DNA from: DASRDS01 sp035570055
GTDB taxonomy: Bacteria > Gemmatimonadota > Gemmatimonadetes > Gemmatimonadales > Gemmatimonadaceae
Direction: 5' to 3'
Assembly (NCBI GenBank): GCA_035570055.1
Contig: DATMLM010000015.1
Span: 14,139 to 78,138 of the forward strand
DNA length: 64,000 nucleotides
Positions 46,366-55,958 of the stretch are shown here, one piece after another. The position numbers and the translations under genes were made by a program. Below the pieces are notes generated by a model. It was not told where the DNA came from, made no database searches, and saw only the letters and a list, made by a program, of their open reading frames with translations. Position 1 is the stretch's first letter. Each line of letters starts with the position of its first letter.

Positions 46366-47862
46366 ATGCGCATACACACGACACTGGGGATTCTGGCCGC
46401 GGGTATGGCGCTGGCAGCCTGTAACGAAGCGCTCGTGCCCGACTACAACGTCCCGACGGGATTCGCGCACGACGTCGGGGCGCTGCAAAATGAGATGACG
46501 GGCGTGTTCAGCCACGCCCGCGTCAACATAGTTCAGTATGAAGTGGAGATGGACGGATTCGCCCGGAATTCGGCGTACTTTACGCCGTCCGAGGTGCGCT
46601 TCGTCACTGAACTCACCGGATCGGCGCCGCTCGATATCGATAACTTCGGCGCGAACACCTGGACTGAGGACTACCAGACCATCAAAGATGCCGACTCGGT
46701 TATCGGCGTGCTCCCGACGCTGACCAACGCGGGGGCTGCGATCCCTGCGGCGAACGTCAAAGCGCTCCAGGGCTCGATGCAAACGATCAAGGCGCTCGCG
46801 TACATGTACATCTTGTTGTCGCACGACACGGTCGGCATGGCCCTCAACACCGTGGGTGGACCGGTCTCGGGCAGCGGTCTCGCGCCGATTGTCTGCGCCA
46901 GGGATGGGTGGCGCGCAATCGTGGCGATGCTCGATACGGCGCAAGCGGAACTGACGGTCGGTCCACCGTCGACCGTTCTGGGCGTGCCCGGCTCGACCTT
47001 CTCCGCGCTGCAGGTTCCGCCGACCTACAGCGCCATCGGCAACACGGCCGGTGGTTGGTTGAACTTGGTGTACGCGCTCCGTGGACGCGCGCGTGTCGAG
47101 CTCGCGTACGCCATCGCGAGGGGACCTGGCGGAACCCGTCCGACGGCGACTTCGGCTGGTCAGCCGGACGTGAATCAGCTCGACTCGGCGATCATCGATA
47201 TCACGGCATCATCGCTGTACACGCCGACGCTGACCGCCGGGGAAGCGGTGGCAGCCAACGACCTCGGCGTATCTCATGATTTCTCGGCCGCCGCGGGCGA
47301 TCTCCAGAACATCATCTACACCATCTCGAGCGCGGACTTCGTGTTGGAAGGCGCCGCGCAACAGATCGACACGCTGCACGACCAACGGTTCCTGGCGAAG
47401 TTCGCGCAGGCGCCGGCGCGGCCGACCTCGACGGGCGGAAGCGTCGCGTCGAGCTACGCGTATCTCAACAACATCAGCGCGTCGACCCCGGTACCGATTA
47501 CCCGTAATATCCAACTGCAGTTCCTGCTCGCGCGGGCGTACCTTGGCATCGGGTCGTACGCCCAGGCGGCATCGATCGTGGACAACGTGCGCACGGTCGT
47601 CGGTGGGCTCCCCACCGCACTGCCGCTCGCGGCGACCGACTACGTGCACGTTCGCGACTTTCTGATGAAGGAAATGATCCCTTCACTGATGAGTGACGCG
47701 ACCGGCGACCAGATCGCCGGGATCCGAGACTATGGTCTTATCATGCAAGATCTCACGACGTGGGAGGGCACGACGTCCGGGGACTTCCACACATCGCAGG
47801 AGAACATCCCGGAGCCGGAACGCACGGCGCGGAATAACAACTTCGCGCCCGTTTGTCCATAA
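46366..47862 (+). CDS. SusD/RagB-type surface lipoprotein (copy D)
   Basis: A 498-residue partner of the SusC at 43387. Lipobox (LGILAAGMALAAC); helical segments (YQTIKDADSVIGVLPTL, VKALQGSMQTIKALAYMYILL); and ARAYLGIGSYAQAASIVDNVRTVVGG near the C-terminus. It is closely related to the protein at 30155. The start codon follows the SusC stop by three bases. Its last ten bases overlap the TTG start of the small exported protein downstream, so the operon probably continues. Confidence 0.9.
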   Translation: MRIHTTLGILAAGMALAACNEALVPDYNVPTGFAHDVGALQNEMTGVFSHARVNIVQYEVEMDGFARNSAYFTPSEVRFVTELTGSAPLDIDNFGANTWTEDYQTIKDADSVIGVLPTLTNAGAAIPAANVKALQGSMQTIKALAYMYILLSHDTVGMALNTVGGPVSGSGLAPIVCARDGWRAIVAMLDTAQAELTVGPPSTVLGVPGSTFSALQVPPTYSAIGNTAGGWLNLVYALRGRARVELAYAIARGPGGTRPTATSAGQPDVNQLDSAIIDITASSLYTPTLTAGEAVAANDLGVSHDFSAAAGDLQNIIYTISSADFVLEGAAQQIDTLHDQRFLAKFAQAPARPTSTGGSVASSYAYLNNISASTPVPITRNIQLQFLLARAYLGIGSYAQAASIVDNVRTVVGGLPTALPLAATDYVHVRDFLMKEMIPSLMSDATGDQIAGIRDYGLIMQDLTTWEGTTSGDFHTSQENIPEPERTARNNNFAPVCP

Positions 47863-48521
47863 GGGCTGTTTTCGCAATCGCGTCGGCGCTGGTGGTTGCC
47901 TTGGCAACCCCGGCGCCGGCGCAATCGGCACCGATGTACACCATCGTATCCAGCGGGGCTATTCCGAACGCGCCCGCGGACAGCTCCCTGATCGCCTACG
48001 GGACCGATGAGACGTTGCTGCATCAAACCGATGGCAGCACGCATAGAGTGTGGTGGTCGGCCATGTCAATGGCGACGGTATTGCACGTGTTGGAGGAGGT
48101 GCACAAGACATCGGCCGCGAAACACTCGGACGACATCTATGTCAGTCGATTCTACAACCGGCGTCCCGGATCCTGGCACGGCGCCTACACCCAAACGACC
48201 TCGTTTCGGCTGAACGCGAATGCGCCGGCCGATGCGGTGAACCTCGTAAGCAAGAACATCTTCGTGCCGTTGTTCGAGAAGCTGATCTCGGATGGGACGC
48301 TCATCGAATACGAAGTCGACGTTCAGGCGGAACACACCGAACCACCCGACACATTTTGGATCACCGTCATCACGGCGAAAGCAGAGGGGTTGGACAAAGT
48401 GAACGCCGCTATTGCGGACATGTTCGATGCCAACCCCCTCGTTGGTCCGACGTTTGGTTCCGCCGTAAATTTTGCGCTGCACCGTGATTATCTGTATCGC
48501 ACGGAAGCGACCTATAGGTAG
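47853..48521 (+). CDS. Exported protein downstream of SusD D, unknown function
   Basis: A 222-residue exported protein with signal peptide (AVFAIASALVVALATPAPAQ). The start is a TTG overlapping the SusD stop by ten bases; no other start gives a signal peptide. The C-terminal half (NIFVPLFEKLISDGTLIEYEVDVQAEHTEPPDTFWITVITAKAEGLDKVNAAIADMF) has the strand-helix pattern of a dimeric alpha-beta barrel, the same broad fold class as YCII and monooxygenase-like proteins. This fold assignment is inference. Module B has no equivalent gene after its SusD. It is convergent with the permease at 48525. Confidence 0.6.
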   Translation: MSIRAVFAIASALVVALATPAPAQSAPMYTIVSSGAIPNAPADSSLIAYGTDETLLHQTDGSTHRVWWSAMSMATVLHVLEEVHKTSAAKHSDDIYVSRFYNRRPGSWHGAYTQTTSFRLNANAPADAVNLVSKNIFVPLFEKLISDGTLIEYEVDVQAEHTEPPDTFWITVITAKAEGLDKVNAAIADMFDANPLVGPTFGSAVNFALHRDYLYRTEATYR

Positions 48522-48524
48522 CGC

Positions 48525-50960
48525 TTAGTCCGACCGAATGGCCATCATGGGATCGGCTCGCGTTGCGCGGTACGCTGGCAGCAAGCAGGCGCTCAGCGAG
48601 ACGGCACTCATGAGCAGCGCCGTGACGGCGAGTGTGCCCGCGGGCAGCGATGGTACGCCGAACAGAATGGCGCGCATGGCTCGGCTCGCGCCCAAGGCGC
48701 CGACGACGCCGAGTCCAAGGCCGGCGGCCAGCAGCGACGCATCGATCGACAGGAACTGGTTCCGGATTTGATCCGGTCGGGCGCCGAGTGCCATGCGCAG
48801 GCCGATCTCGCGCCATCGCTGCTGGACGGCGTAGCTGAGCACGCCGTACGTGCCGATCGCCGCCAGCAGCAGCGCGACCGCGGCGAATGCGACAGCGAGG
48901 ATAGCGGGCGAGCGACGGGCGATCAGGCTGTCGTCGATGCGCGACTGGAATGATCGAAGGTCGTCGATCGGGAGCGCGGGGTCGAGTGTAAGAACGACCT
49001 GTCGCACCGCGGGCGCCATCACGGCTGGTGGCAGCGTGGTCCGCACGGCCAGCGCGAATGATCGATTCGGCCAGAACGCGAATGGAAAATAGACGGCGCC
49101 GGCGCCGTGTTCCGCGACATCCGCGTGTTTGACATTCGCGACCACGCCAACGACCGTGAGGGCGTAGGCAGTGTCGAACGTCGTTGACCCCGGTGTCAAC
49201 CGGTGACCCAGAGGATCACCGCCTGGCCAGTACTGATCGGCGAACGCCTGATCCACGACACAGGCCCAGGCTCGGCCATGGTGGTTGTCGGCGTCCGTGA
49301 GCAGCCGTCCGCGCAGCAGGCGGATCCCCATCGTCGGCCAGTAGTCGGCGGAGGCCGCCGCCAGCTCGTGGGCCCGAAACGTCGCATCGGCCCGGTCCGT
49401 GATGCCCTCGACCGCGGTGATGCTCGTGCCGCGGTTGACGAGGAACGGGAGCGACGTGTTGATCGCGACATTGGTTACGCCTGGAATGCTTCGCATCGCC
49501 GGCACGAGACGCTCGACGAAGGCGAGCAACGCCGCGTTGTCCTGGTAGGCTTTCTGCGGCAGCGTGATACGGCCCGTGAGGATTCCGGATGGTCGGAATC
49601 CGGTGGGCGTGTCGAGCACGTGCTTGAGGCTGATCCCCAAGAGGCCCGCGCTCGAGACGAGCATGAACGCGAGCGCGACCTGCGCGACGATGAACGCGTG
49701 TCGCACGCGCTGCGCGCCACGACTCGCGATGCCGCCGCGCGACTCGGCCGTTAGCGTCGCGCCGAGCTGGAGGCGCAGCGTGAACCAGATATTCGGGGCC
49801 GCGAGCAGCCACCCGAACAGCAATGCGCCCGCAAACGCCGCCGCCACGACGCGTCCGTCGATCGTGACGGACTCGCCCAGCGGTAAGCGATCGATGCCCA
49901 GGACCGGCACGAGGCCAACCGCGAGCGCCGCGACAACGAGACCCGCGACGCTCCCCGCGAGTGCCAGCACCGTGGTCTCCGCCAACGCATCGACCGCCAG
50001 GTGCCGCCGGCTGGCGCCGAGCGCGAGGCGTACCGCGAGCTCCTTGATGCGCTTGTTCGTGCGGATCAAGAGCAGGTTGGCGAGATTGACGCCGCCGATG
50101 AGCAGTAGGCTGAGCACACCGAACTGCAACAGCACCAACGTGGGGCGAATCGTGCGCACATAGTTGTCGTGCAGTGGCGCGACGATCGTATGGTAGCCGG
50201 TGAGGCGAATGGCCCGCGCGAGCACATCGTCGGCGGACTGCGCGGCGTCGAATGCGTTCATCTGGGCCTGGGCCTCGGCGACGGTCGCTCCCGGCGCGAG
50301 CCGGGCGATCATCGTCGGCCCGGTGGCGTGACGCATGGCCGGGGAACGATCTTCGCTCGCGGACGACAGTGGCCGATAGAATTGCGCGTGGCTCGACAAA
50401 TAGTGAAAGCCCGGTGGCAACACGCCGACGACCACGACCCGGAGCCCATCGTTCAAGAACGTGCGGCCGAGCACGGACGGGTCAGCTTTGAAGTAGGTGC
50501 GCCAGAATCCGTCGGTCAGGATCGCCACTTGGTCAGGGCCGTACCCCAACTCCGCTTCGGTGAACTGGCGACCTTTGGCGAGCGGCACGTTCAGCGTCCC
50601 GAAGAATTCCGGCGAGATGCGCGCGTCGGCTACGCGGTTCGGCGAACCAACGTCACCGACGATGACGTCGGACTCCTCAATGACCGACACGGAGGCGAAC
50701 GCCTTGATGGCATGTCGGCGGTCGAAGTAGTTCGGGATCGAGACGCCGGCCTGGTCGACTCCGACGCCCGGATAGCTGTTGGTCACGAGGACCAGACGGT
50801 CGGCCGCCGGGAACGGCAGCGGGCGAAGGACGATGCCGTCGAAGACGGCGAAGATGGCCAGGTTGGCGCCGATGCAGACCGCGAGCGTGGCGAGCGCGGT
50901 GATCGCGAATCCGGGAGTCTTGGCGAGGCGTTGAGCCGCGTGTCTCAGCGTCGTAAGCAT
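48525..50960 (-). CDS. ADOP-type ABC transporter permease
   Basis: Intact 811-residue duplicated FtsX/MacB permease. N-terminal helix ITALATLAVCIGANLAIFAVF; first periplasmic domain with RLVLVTNSYPGVGVDQAGVS; FtsX core at LVLLQFGVLSLLLIGGVNLANLLL; second unit; end YRATRADPMMAIRSD. The ATG at 50960 is standard for the family. It belongs to a different ADOP subgroup from its neighbour at 51103 (note the SYPGVGVDQAGVSIPNYFDR segment). The two are divergent with about 140 bases between them. No ATPase gene is nearby. Confidence 0.88.
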   Translation of the reverse strand: MLTTLRHAAQRLAKTPGFAITALATLAVCIGANLAIFAVFDGIVLRPLPFPAADRLVLVTNSYPGVGVDQAGVSIPNYFDRRHAIKAFASVSVIEESDVIVGDVGSPNRVADARISPEFFGTLNVPLAKGRQFTEAELGYGPDQVAILTDGFWRTYFKADPSVLGRTFLNDGLRVVVVGVLPPGFHYLSSHAQFYRPLSSASEDRSPAMRHATGPTMIARLAPGATVAEAQAQMNAFDAAQSADDVLARAIRLTGYHTIVAPLHDNYVRTIRPTLVLLQFGVLSLLLIGGVNLANLLLIRTNKRIKELAVRLALGASRRHLAVDALAETTVLALAGSVAGLVVAALAVGLVPVLGIDRLPLGESVTIDGRVVAAAFAGALLFGWLLAAPNIWFTLRLQLGATLTAESRGGIASRGAQRVRHAFIVAQVALAFMLVSSAGLLGISLKHVLDTPTGFRPSGILTGRITLPQKAYQDNAALLAFVERLVPAMRSIPGVTNVAINTSLPFLVNRGTSITAVEGITDRADATFRAHELAAASADYWPTMGIRLLRGRLLTDADNHHGRAWACVVDQAFADQYWPGGDPLGHRLTPGSTTFDTAYALTVVGVVANVKHADVAEHGAGAVYFPFAFWPNRSFALAVRTTLPPAVMAPAVRQVVLTLDPALPIDDLRSFQSRIDDSLIARRSPAILAVAFAAVALLLAAIGTYGVLSYAVQQRWREIGLRMALGARPDQIRNQFLSIDASLLAAGLGLGVVGALGASRAMRAILFGVPSLPAGTLAVTALLMSAVSLSACLLPAYRATRADPMMAIRSD

Positions 50961-51102
50961 GAGTCGGGGCTAGGGCAGAGTGCGGGCCAGTTCGAGCCGG
51001 GCGAGTAACCGTTTGCGCACAAAGAGTTTCGCCATTTTACACCACGGGCGCCCGTTTCGCTTACGGGATGTCATGTCCCACTATTCGGTGTATTCTAGAG
51101 CC

Positions 51103-53496
51103 ATGACTGACCGCGTCGTACGGGACGTTCGAGTCGCGCTGCGGGGATTCCGGCGGAGCCCGACGTTCGCCGTAACCGCTGTGTTGATCCTCGGCGTCGG
51201 CATCGGCATGACCGTCGCGATCTGGGCGGTGTTCAACGCCGTCCTGCTACGGCCTCCGCCGGTGAGCGACCCCGATCGCATTGTGATCGCGCGCATTCTC
51301 GACAATAGCGGCAACGAGCTGGCGGCCGGCCTCGAGGATCTCGTCCAGATGCGGCAGATCAGTCGCACGCTGCGCGCGATCACCGCCTACGATATCCGCG
51401 GGGCGGTCAACTTTCCCATGACGGATGGGGACCGACCGCTGCCGCTCGCCGGAGCCCAGGTCGATGGGCAGTTCTTCGACGTCCTCGGAGTCCGGCCGGT
51501 GATCGGCCGCTTGCTGCACGCCGAGGATGACAGCCTGTCGCGCGTCATCGTGTTGAGCTACGACGCGTGGCAGCGATACTTCAACGGCGATCCGGCCGTC
51601 GTCGGCCGGCAGTTTCGGCAACCCACCATCGGCGTCACCTACAGCGTCGTCGGCGTCGCGCCGCCGGGGATCGATCTGCCGGCGGGTGCGGACTATTGGA
51701 TGCCCGCGCCGTATACGTGGTCGGGGCTACGGATCGTCGGGCGGTTGGCCCCGCACGCGACGCTGGCCATGGCGCGCGATGAATATCGCTCGATCGTCGA
51801 GCGACAAATACGAGAGCAACACTGGCAGGGGAATTTTTCGCTCGTCGAGTTCAAGCCGTTCAATGCCGCCGTCGTCGGCTCCGCGCGCCCGGTGCTCGTG
51901 GCACTCATCGCTGCTGTTAGCCTCCTGCTCGCGATCATCTGCATCAACATTGGCAACCTGCAGTTGATGCGCGCGGCGGCGCGGTCGCGCGAGCTGGCGG
52001 TGCGGCGCGCGCTGGGCGCGACATATCTCGATGTCGTGCGGCAACTGGTGGTCGAGTGCGTGCTGCTCGGCGCAGCCGGTGGCGTGCTCGGTTTCGTGGT
52101 CGGCGAGCTCGCCCGGCGCGCGCTTGTCACCGCGGCCCCGTCGCAACTGCCGCGCCTCGATGCCGTGCGCGTCTCCGGCGCACCCTTCGGCGTCGCGACC
52201 GCGGTGACGCTCGCCTGCGTCGTGCTGTTCGGAATCCTTCCGGTGCTCGCGGGCGCCCGAGGTGACGCGGCGGTGCAGCTACGACTCGATACTCGATCGG
52301 GGCGGTCGACCCGCGGCCGCCGCACGCTCCGGCAGGCTCTCGTCGGCGCGCAAGTCGCACTGGCGCTCATCCTGCTCGCCGGCGCTGGACTCCTCGGCCG
52401 CAGCCTCCAACGGTTGCAGTCACTCAACCTCGGATTTCGCGCCGACCACCTCTCGGTGCTCTTCGTGACGGTCCCTCACGCCAAATATCCGGATCGCGCC
52501 CACATGTTGGCGCTGTGGGATGGGTTGGCTCCCCGCATCGATGCCGTAGCCGGCGTCACCGGGGTGGCGCCGACCGTCGTGTACCCACTGGCAGGTCTGG
52601 GCTATCTGATGGCGCCCTGGCAGTCGGACCAGCAGACCGTGGCCGAGGTCGCGCACAGTCCGCTGATATCGTTCGAGGTAGGCGGACCGGAGTCCTTCCG
52701 CGTGCTCGGCATTCCGATTCTCCGCGGGCGGGGGTTTCTGGACTCGGACCGCGAGGGGAGCCAGGCGGTCGCCGTCGTGAGCGCAGCCGTCGCGCAGCGC
52801 TATTGGCCTGGTCAAGATCCGATCGGCAAGCGCATTCGCGCGTCGACTGCGACACCGCAACCGTGGCTCACGGTCGTCGGTGTCGTCGGCGACACTCGCT
52901 GGCGCTCATTGCGTGACGAGACGCCGCTCGTCTACTTGTCTTTCCGACAATTATTTTGGCAGGGGTACATGGCGATGCGAAGCACGACCAGCTTGGCGGC
53001 GCTGCTCCCCAGCATCCGGCGCGCGGTCAAGGACGTGGACCCTGATGCCATCGTGTGGACGGCGCGGACGATGGATGACTACCTCGACAAGCCGCTCGCG
53101 GAACCGCGCATGAGCGCGCTCATCGTCTCGACGTTCGGTCTGGTCGCGCTCTTCCTGGCCGCGGTCGGCCTCTACGGCGTCATGGCCTCGGCCGTCCGTG
53201 AGCAGACGCGCGACATCGGCGTGCGCATGGCCCTCGGCGCGACCTCGAGGCAGGTGCAGCGGGAAGTCCTACAACGGGCCATGATCGTCTCGGTTGCCGG
53301 TGCGGCCGTCGGCATCCTCGGTGCGTTGGGCGCGTCGCGGGTCATCGCCTCGCTGCTCTTCGACGTAAGTCCAACGGATCCGGTATCGCTCGTCAGCGCC
53401 TGCGCCATACTGCTCGTTGTCGCCGCGGTCGCGGCATACCTGCCGGCGCATCGCGCGAGTCGGGTCGACCCCGCGCGAGCGCTACAAGCCGAGTAG
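51103..53496 (+). CDS. ADOP-type ABC transporter permease
   Basis: Intact 797-residue duplicated permease. Helix AVTAVLILGVGIGMTVAIWAVF; periplasmic domain; FtsX core at ALIAAVSLLLAIICINIGNLQLM; second unit; end HRASRVDPARALQAE. The ATG at 51103 begins MTDRVVRDVRVALRGFRRSP, the position used by relatives; an ATG at 51073 and longer frames are less likely. It closely resembles the permease at 36632. Its stop lies three bases from the stop of the convergent permease at 53500. Cargo is unknown. Confidence 0.88.
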   Translation: MTDRVVRDVRVALRGFRRSPTFAVTAVLILGVGIGMTVAIWAVFNAVLLRPPPVSDPDRIVIARILDNSGNELAAGLEDLVQMRQISRTLRAITAYDIRGAVNFPMTDGDRPLPLAGAQVDGQFFDVLGVRPVIGRLLHAEDDSLSRVIVLSYDAWQRYFNGDPAVVGRQFRQPTIGVTYSVVGVAPPGIDLPAGADYWMPAPYTWSGLRIVGRLAPHATLAMARDEYRSIVERQIREQHWQGNFSLVEFKPFNAAVVGSARPVLVALIAAVSLLLAIICINIGNLQLMRAAARSRELAVRRALGATYLDVVRQLVVECVLLGAAGGVLGFVVGELARRALVTAAPSQLPRLDAVRVSGAPFGVATAVTLACVVLFGILPVLAGARGDAAVQLRLDTRSGRSTRGRRTLRQALVGAQVALALILLAGAGLLGRSLQRLQSLNLGFRADHLSVLFVTVPHAKYPDRAHMLALWDGLAPRIDAVAGVTGVAPTVVYPLAGLGYLMAPWQSDQQTVAEVAHSPLISFEVGGPESFRVLGIPILRGRGFLDSDREGSQAVAVVSAAVAQRYWPGQDPIGKRIRASTATPQPWLTVVGVVGDTRWRSLRDETPLVYLSFRQLFWQGYMAMRSTTSLAALLPSIRRAVKDVDPDAIVWTARTMDDYLDKPLAEPRMSALIVSTFGLVALFLAAVGLYGVMASAVREQTRDIGVRMALGATSRQVQREVLQRAMIVSVAGAAVGILGALGASRVIASLLFDVSPTDPVSLVSACAILLVVAAVAAYLPAHRASRVDPARALQAE

Positions 53497-53499
53497 CAG

Positions 53500-55944
53500 T
53501 TACTCCGAACGAAGCGCTTGGATGACGTCGACGCGCGCGGCACGAGCGGCCGGAAGCACCGACGCGGCGATCGCGGCGGCCAATAGAATCACCGCCGAGA
53601 GGACGACGGGTAGCACGCTCGGCATTTTCAGGTCGAGGATATAGCTGGCCGCCACCCGGGCCAGGGCATAGCCGAGCGCGGCGCCCGCCATGATCCCCGC
53701 GGTGGCCATGACCGCCCCTTCGCGCACGACGCCCGCCAACAGGCCGCTCGCCTGAGAGCCGATGGCGAGACGGATGCCGAATTCACGCGTGCGGGCGCTG
53801 ACGGAGAACGCCAGGACGCCCGCGACGCCGACGATCGCGATGGCGAGCGCGACGATGGCGAATCCGCCGAACACCAGGGAATTCAGTCGGTCCGGTGCCA
53901 ACACCTCGGCGCGCACATCCGCGAGCGTGGCCGCGTGCTCGACTGGCTCATCGGCCGAGAGATCGCGGATCGCGCGGGTGATCGGCGTGACCAGTGTGTA
54001 TGGATTGGTATGCGTGTGCACGAACAAGCGGCCGCCCCACAGGTTTGCTTGGTCGATCGGCCCGTAGATGGTGAGCGTGGGTGTGGGCAGGACGTTCACG
54101 TCGTCGATATCGTCGACCACGCCGACGATGCGCCGCGGCGTCGGTTGGATGCCCGCGAACTGGATCAACGGATCGACCCACGTCACGTGATGATTGAGCG
54201 GATCCTGTCCCGGGAACATCTGCTCGGCGACGCTCTTGCTGATGATCACCACCGGCTCGCTGTCGCGGCGATCGAAGTCGTTGAAGTCGCGCCCTTCGAG
54301 CATCGGCACGCCGAGCGTCGCGAAAAATCCTGGTGTGATGGTGCGAGGCTTGGCGCGCGGGTTGTCTTCGGCCGAACCGGCGGCGTGTCCCTCGGCCGTG
54401 AACTGCAGGCCGAACTGGATGTTCGCATCGCGCCAGGGCGCGGACTGGCCGACCGCGACGCCGTCGACACCGGGAAGCTGCGACACGCGTCGAACCGCCT
54501 CTTTATAGAACGCGGCAACCTGCGCGGGCGTGCGGCCATAGGCGTCCACCGGTACGTCGGCGACCAGCACGTGCGTCATGTCGAGGCCCGTGCGGGCGGA
54601 TTGCAGGTCCAGCAGGGACTTCACGAGCATGCTGGCGCCGGCCAGCAGGACGAACGAGGCGGCGATCTGCGTGACCGCGAAGAGCCGGAGCCGGCGGTTC
54701 GTGCCGCCGGTGATGCGGACGCCGCCACTCGCCACCCCGAATCCCGCCGATGGGAGGCGCGGGACGAACGCGAGCAGCACCGCCGCGACGATCGCGAGCC
54801 CCGCGCCGACCCAAAGCATGCTGGAATCGACCGTGAGATCAAGCGCGCGGACCGAGAATCGCGCCGCGTAGCGCGCGAGAATCGAGACCATGGGCTCCGC
54901 GCTCAGCACACCGAGGAGTGCCCCGGCACCACAGAGCACCAGACTCTCGGCGAGCAGCGCGCGCCGGAGTGTGCCCGCGCTGGCACCGAGTGCGGCGCGA
55001 ACGGCCAGCTCATTTTCGCGGCGCACGGTGCGGGCGAGGAGCAGGTTCGCGACGTTCGAGCACGCGATGATGAACACCAGACCCGAGGCGGCGAGCAGCA
55101 CGAGCAGCACCGGGCGGGCGCGGGCGTTGATCTGGTCGCGGAGACGGAGCGCGCTGATGGCGGACTGGGCTTGCTTCGGGTATGCCTCCGGATGTTGTCT
55201 CATCATCGAGGCATACGCGGTCTGGAGCTCGGCGCGCGCCCCGGCGAGCGTCGCACCGGGTGCGAGCCGGCCGAAGAGCTCCGTCATGCGGTGGATGCGG
55301 CCCGTCACCATGGTCGCCGAGAGATGGTGTGGGCTGGTGACGATATTGGAGATGATCTCGGTCTCGGTCGGATAGGCGGTCGAGGGTTCGAGGACGCCAA
55401 TGATCGTTCCGGTGCGCGTGCCCGCGGAGCCGCTGCCCAGTCGTACGGTCTTGCCGAGCACGCCGCGATCGCTGTGGAGGACCGAGGACCAGAATCGATA
55501 CGTGAGGACAACGACGCCGGGCGCCGTCGGGCCGTCATCGCCTGGGCCGATGAGGCGGCCAAGGACCGGGTGCAGTCCCATGACATCGAAGTACGAGCCG
55601 TTGGCCACGCCCGCGTGGACCTGGCGTGGCTCGCCGAGGCCCACCATCACGAAGTCGATGTCCGAGAATTCGCCGAACTCGGCGAACGAGTGGATGCCGG
55701 ACTCGAGGTCCTTGAGCTCGGGGACTGAGAACGCGGCGTCCTCAGCACCGAGCCCGCTCTGGCTCTGGCGAATGTAGATCAAGTGTTGCTCGTCGCGGTT
55801 GACGAGCGGTCGGAGGAGCACGCCGCGGACGAGCGTGAAGATCGCGGCATTGGCGCCGATCCCGAGGGCGAGCGTGAGGATGACGGTGATCGCCAGTCCC
55901 TGTGCGCGCGCGAGAGAGCGAAATGCGTTTTTGAGATCTTGCAT
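53500..55944 (-). CDS. ADOP-type ABC transporter permease
   Basis: Intact 814-residue duplicated permease. Helix AITVILTLALGIGANAAIFTLV; periplasmic domain (HLIYIRQSQSGLGAEDAAFSV); FtsX core at VLLVLLAASGLVFIIACSNVANLLLA; second unit; end ARAARVDVIQALRSE. The ATG at 55944 was chosen because GGGAGG lies just upstream and MQDLKNAFRSLAR is the family start; the frame stays open upstream for 48 codons without family resemblance. It is adjacent to, and in the same direction as, the LysR gene at 55959, which ends 15 bases upstream. Confidence 0.88.
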   Translation of the reverse strand: MQDLKNAFRSLARAQGLAITVILTLALGIGANAAIFTLVRGVLLRPLVNRDEQHLIYIRQSQSGLGAEDAAFSVPELKDLESGIHSFAEFGEFSDIDFVMVGLGEPRQVHAGVANGSYFDVMGLHPVLGRLIGPGDDGPTAPGVVVLTYRFWSSVLHSDRGVLGKTVRLGSGSAGTRTGTIIGVLEPSTAYPTETEIISNIVTSPHHLSATMVTGRIHRMTELFGRLAPGATLAGARAELQTAYASMMRQHPEAYPKQAQSAISALRLRDQINARARPVLLVLLAASGLVFIIACSNVANLLLARTVRRENELAVRAALGASAGTLRRALLAESLVLCGAGALLGVLSAEPMVSILARYAARFSVRALDLTVDSSMLWVGAGLAIVAAVLLAFVPRLPSAGFGVASGGVRITGGTNRRLRLFAVTQIAASFVLLAGASMLVKSLLDLQSARTGLDMTHVLVADVPVDAYGRTPAQVAAFYKEAVRRVSQLPGVDGVAVGQSAPWRDANIQFGLQFTAEGHAAGSAEDNPRAKPRTITPGFFATLGVPMLEGRDFNDFDRRDSEPVVIISKSVAEQMFPGQDPLNHHVTWVDPLIQFAGIQPTPRRIVGVVDDIDDVNVLPTPTLTIYGPIDQANLWGGRLFVHTHTNPYTLVTPITRAIRDLSADEPVEHAATLADVRAEVLAPDRLNSLVFGGFAIVALAIAIVGVAGVLAFSVSARTREFGIRLAIGSQASGLLAGVVREGAVMATAGIMAGAALGYALARVAASYILDLKMPSVLPVVLSAVILLAAAIAASVLPAARAARVDVIQALRSE

Positions 55945-55958
55945 AGCCCTCCCCATGG

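Noticed and set aside
53935..55728. A 597-codon plus-strand frame across the permease at 53500
   Set aside because: Low-complexity charged translation, no family resemblance, and antisense to a clear permease gene; a product of high GC content.
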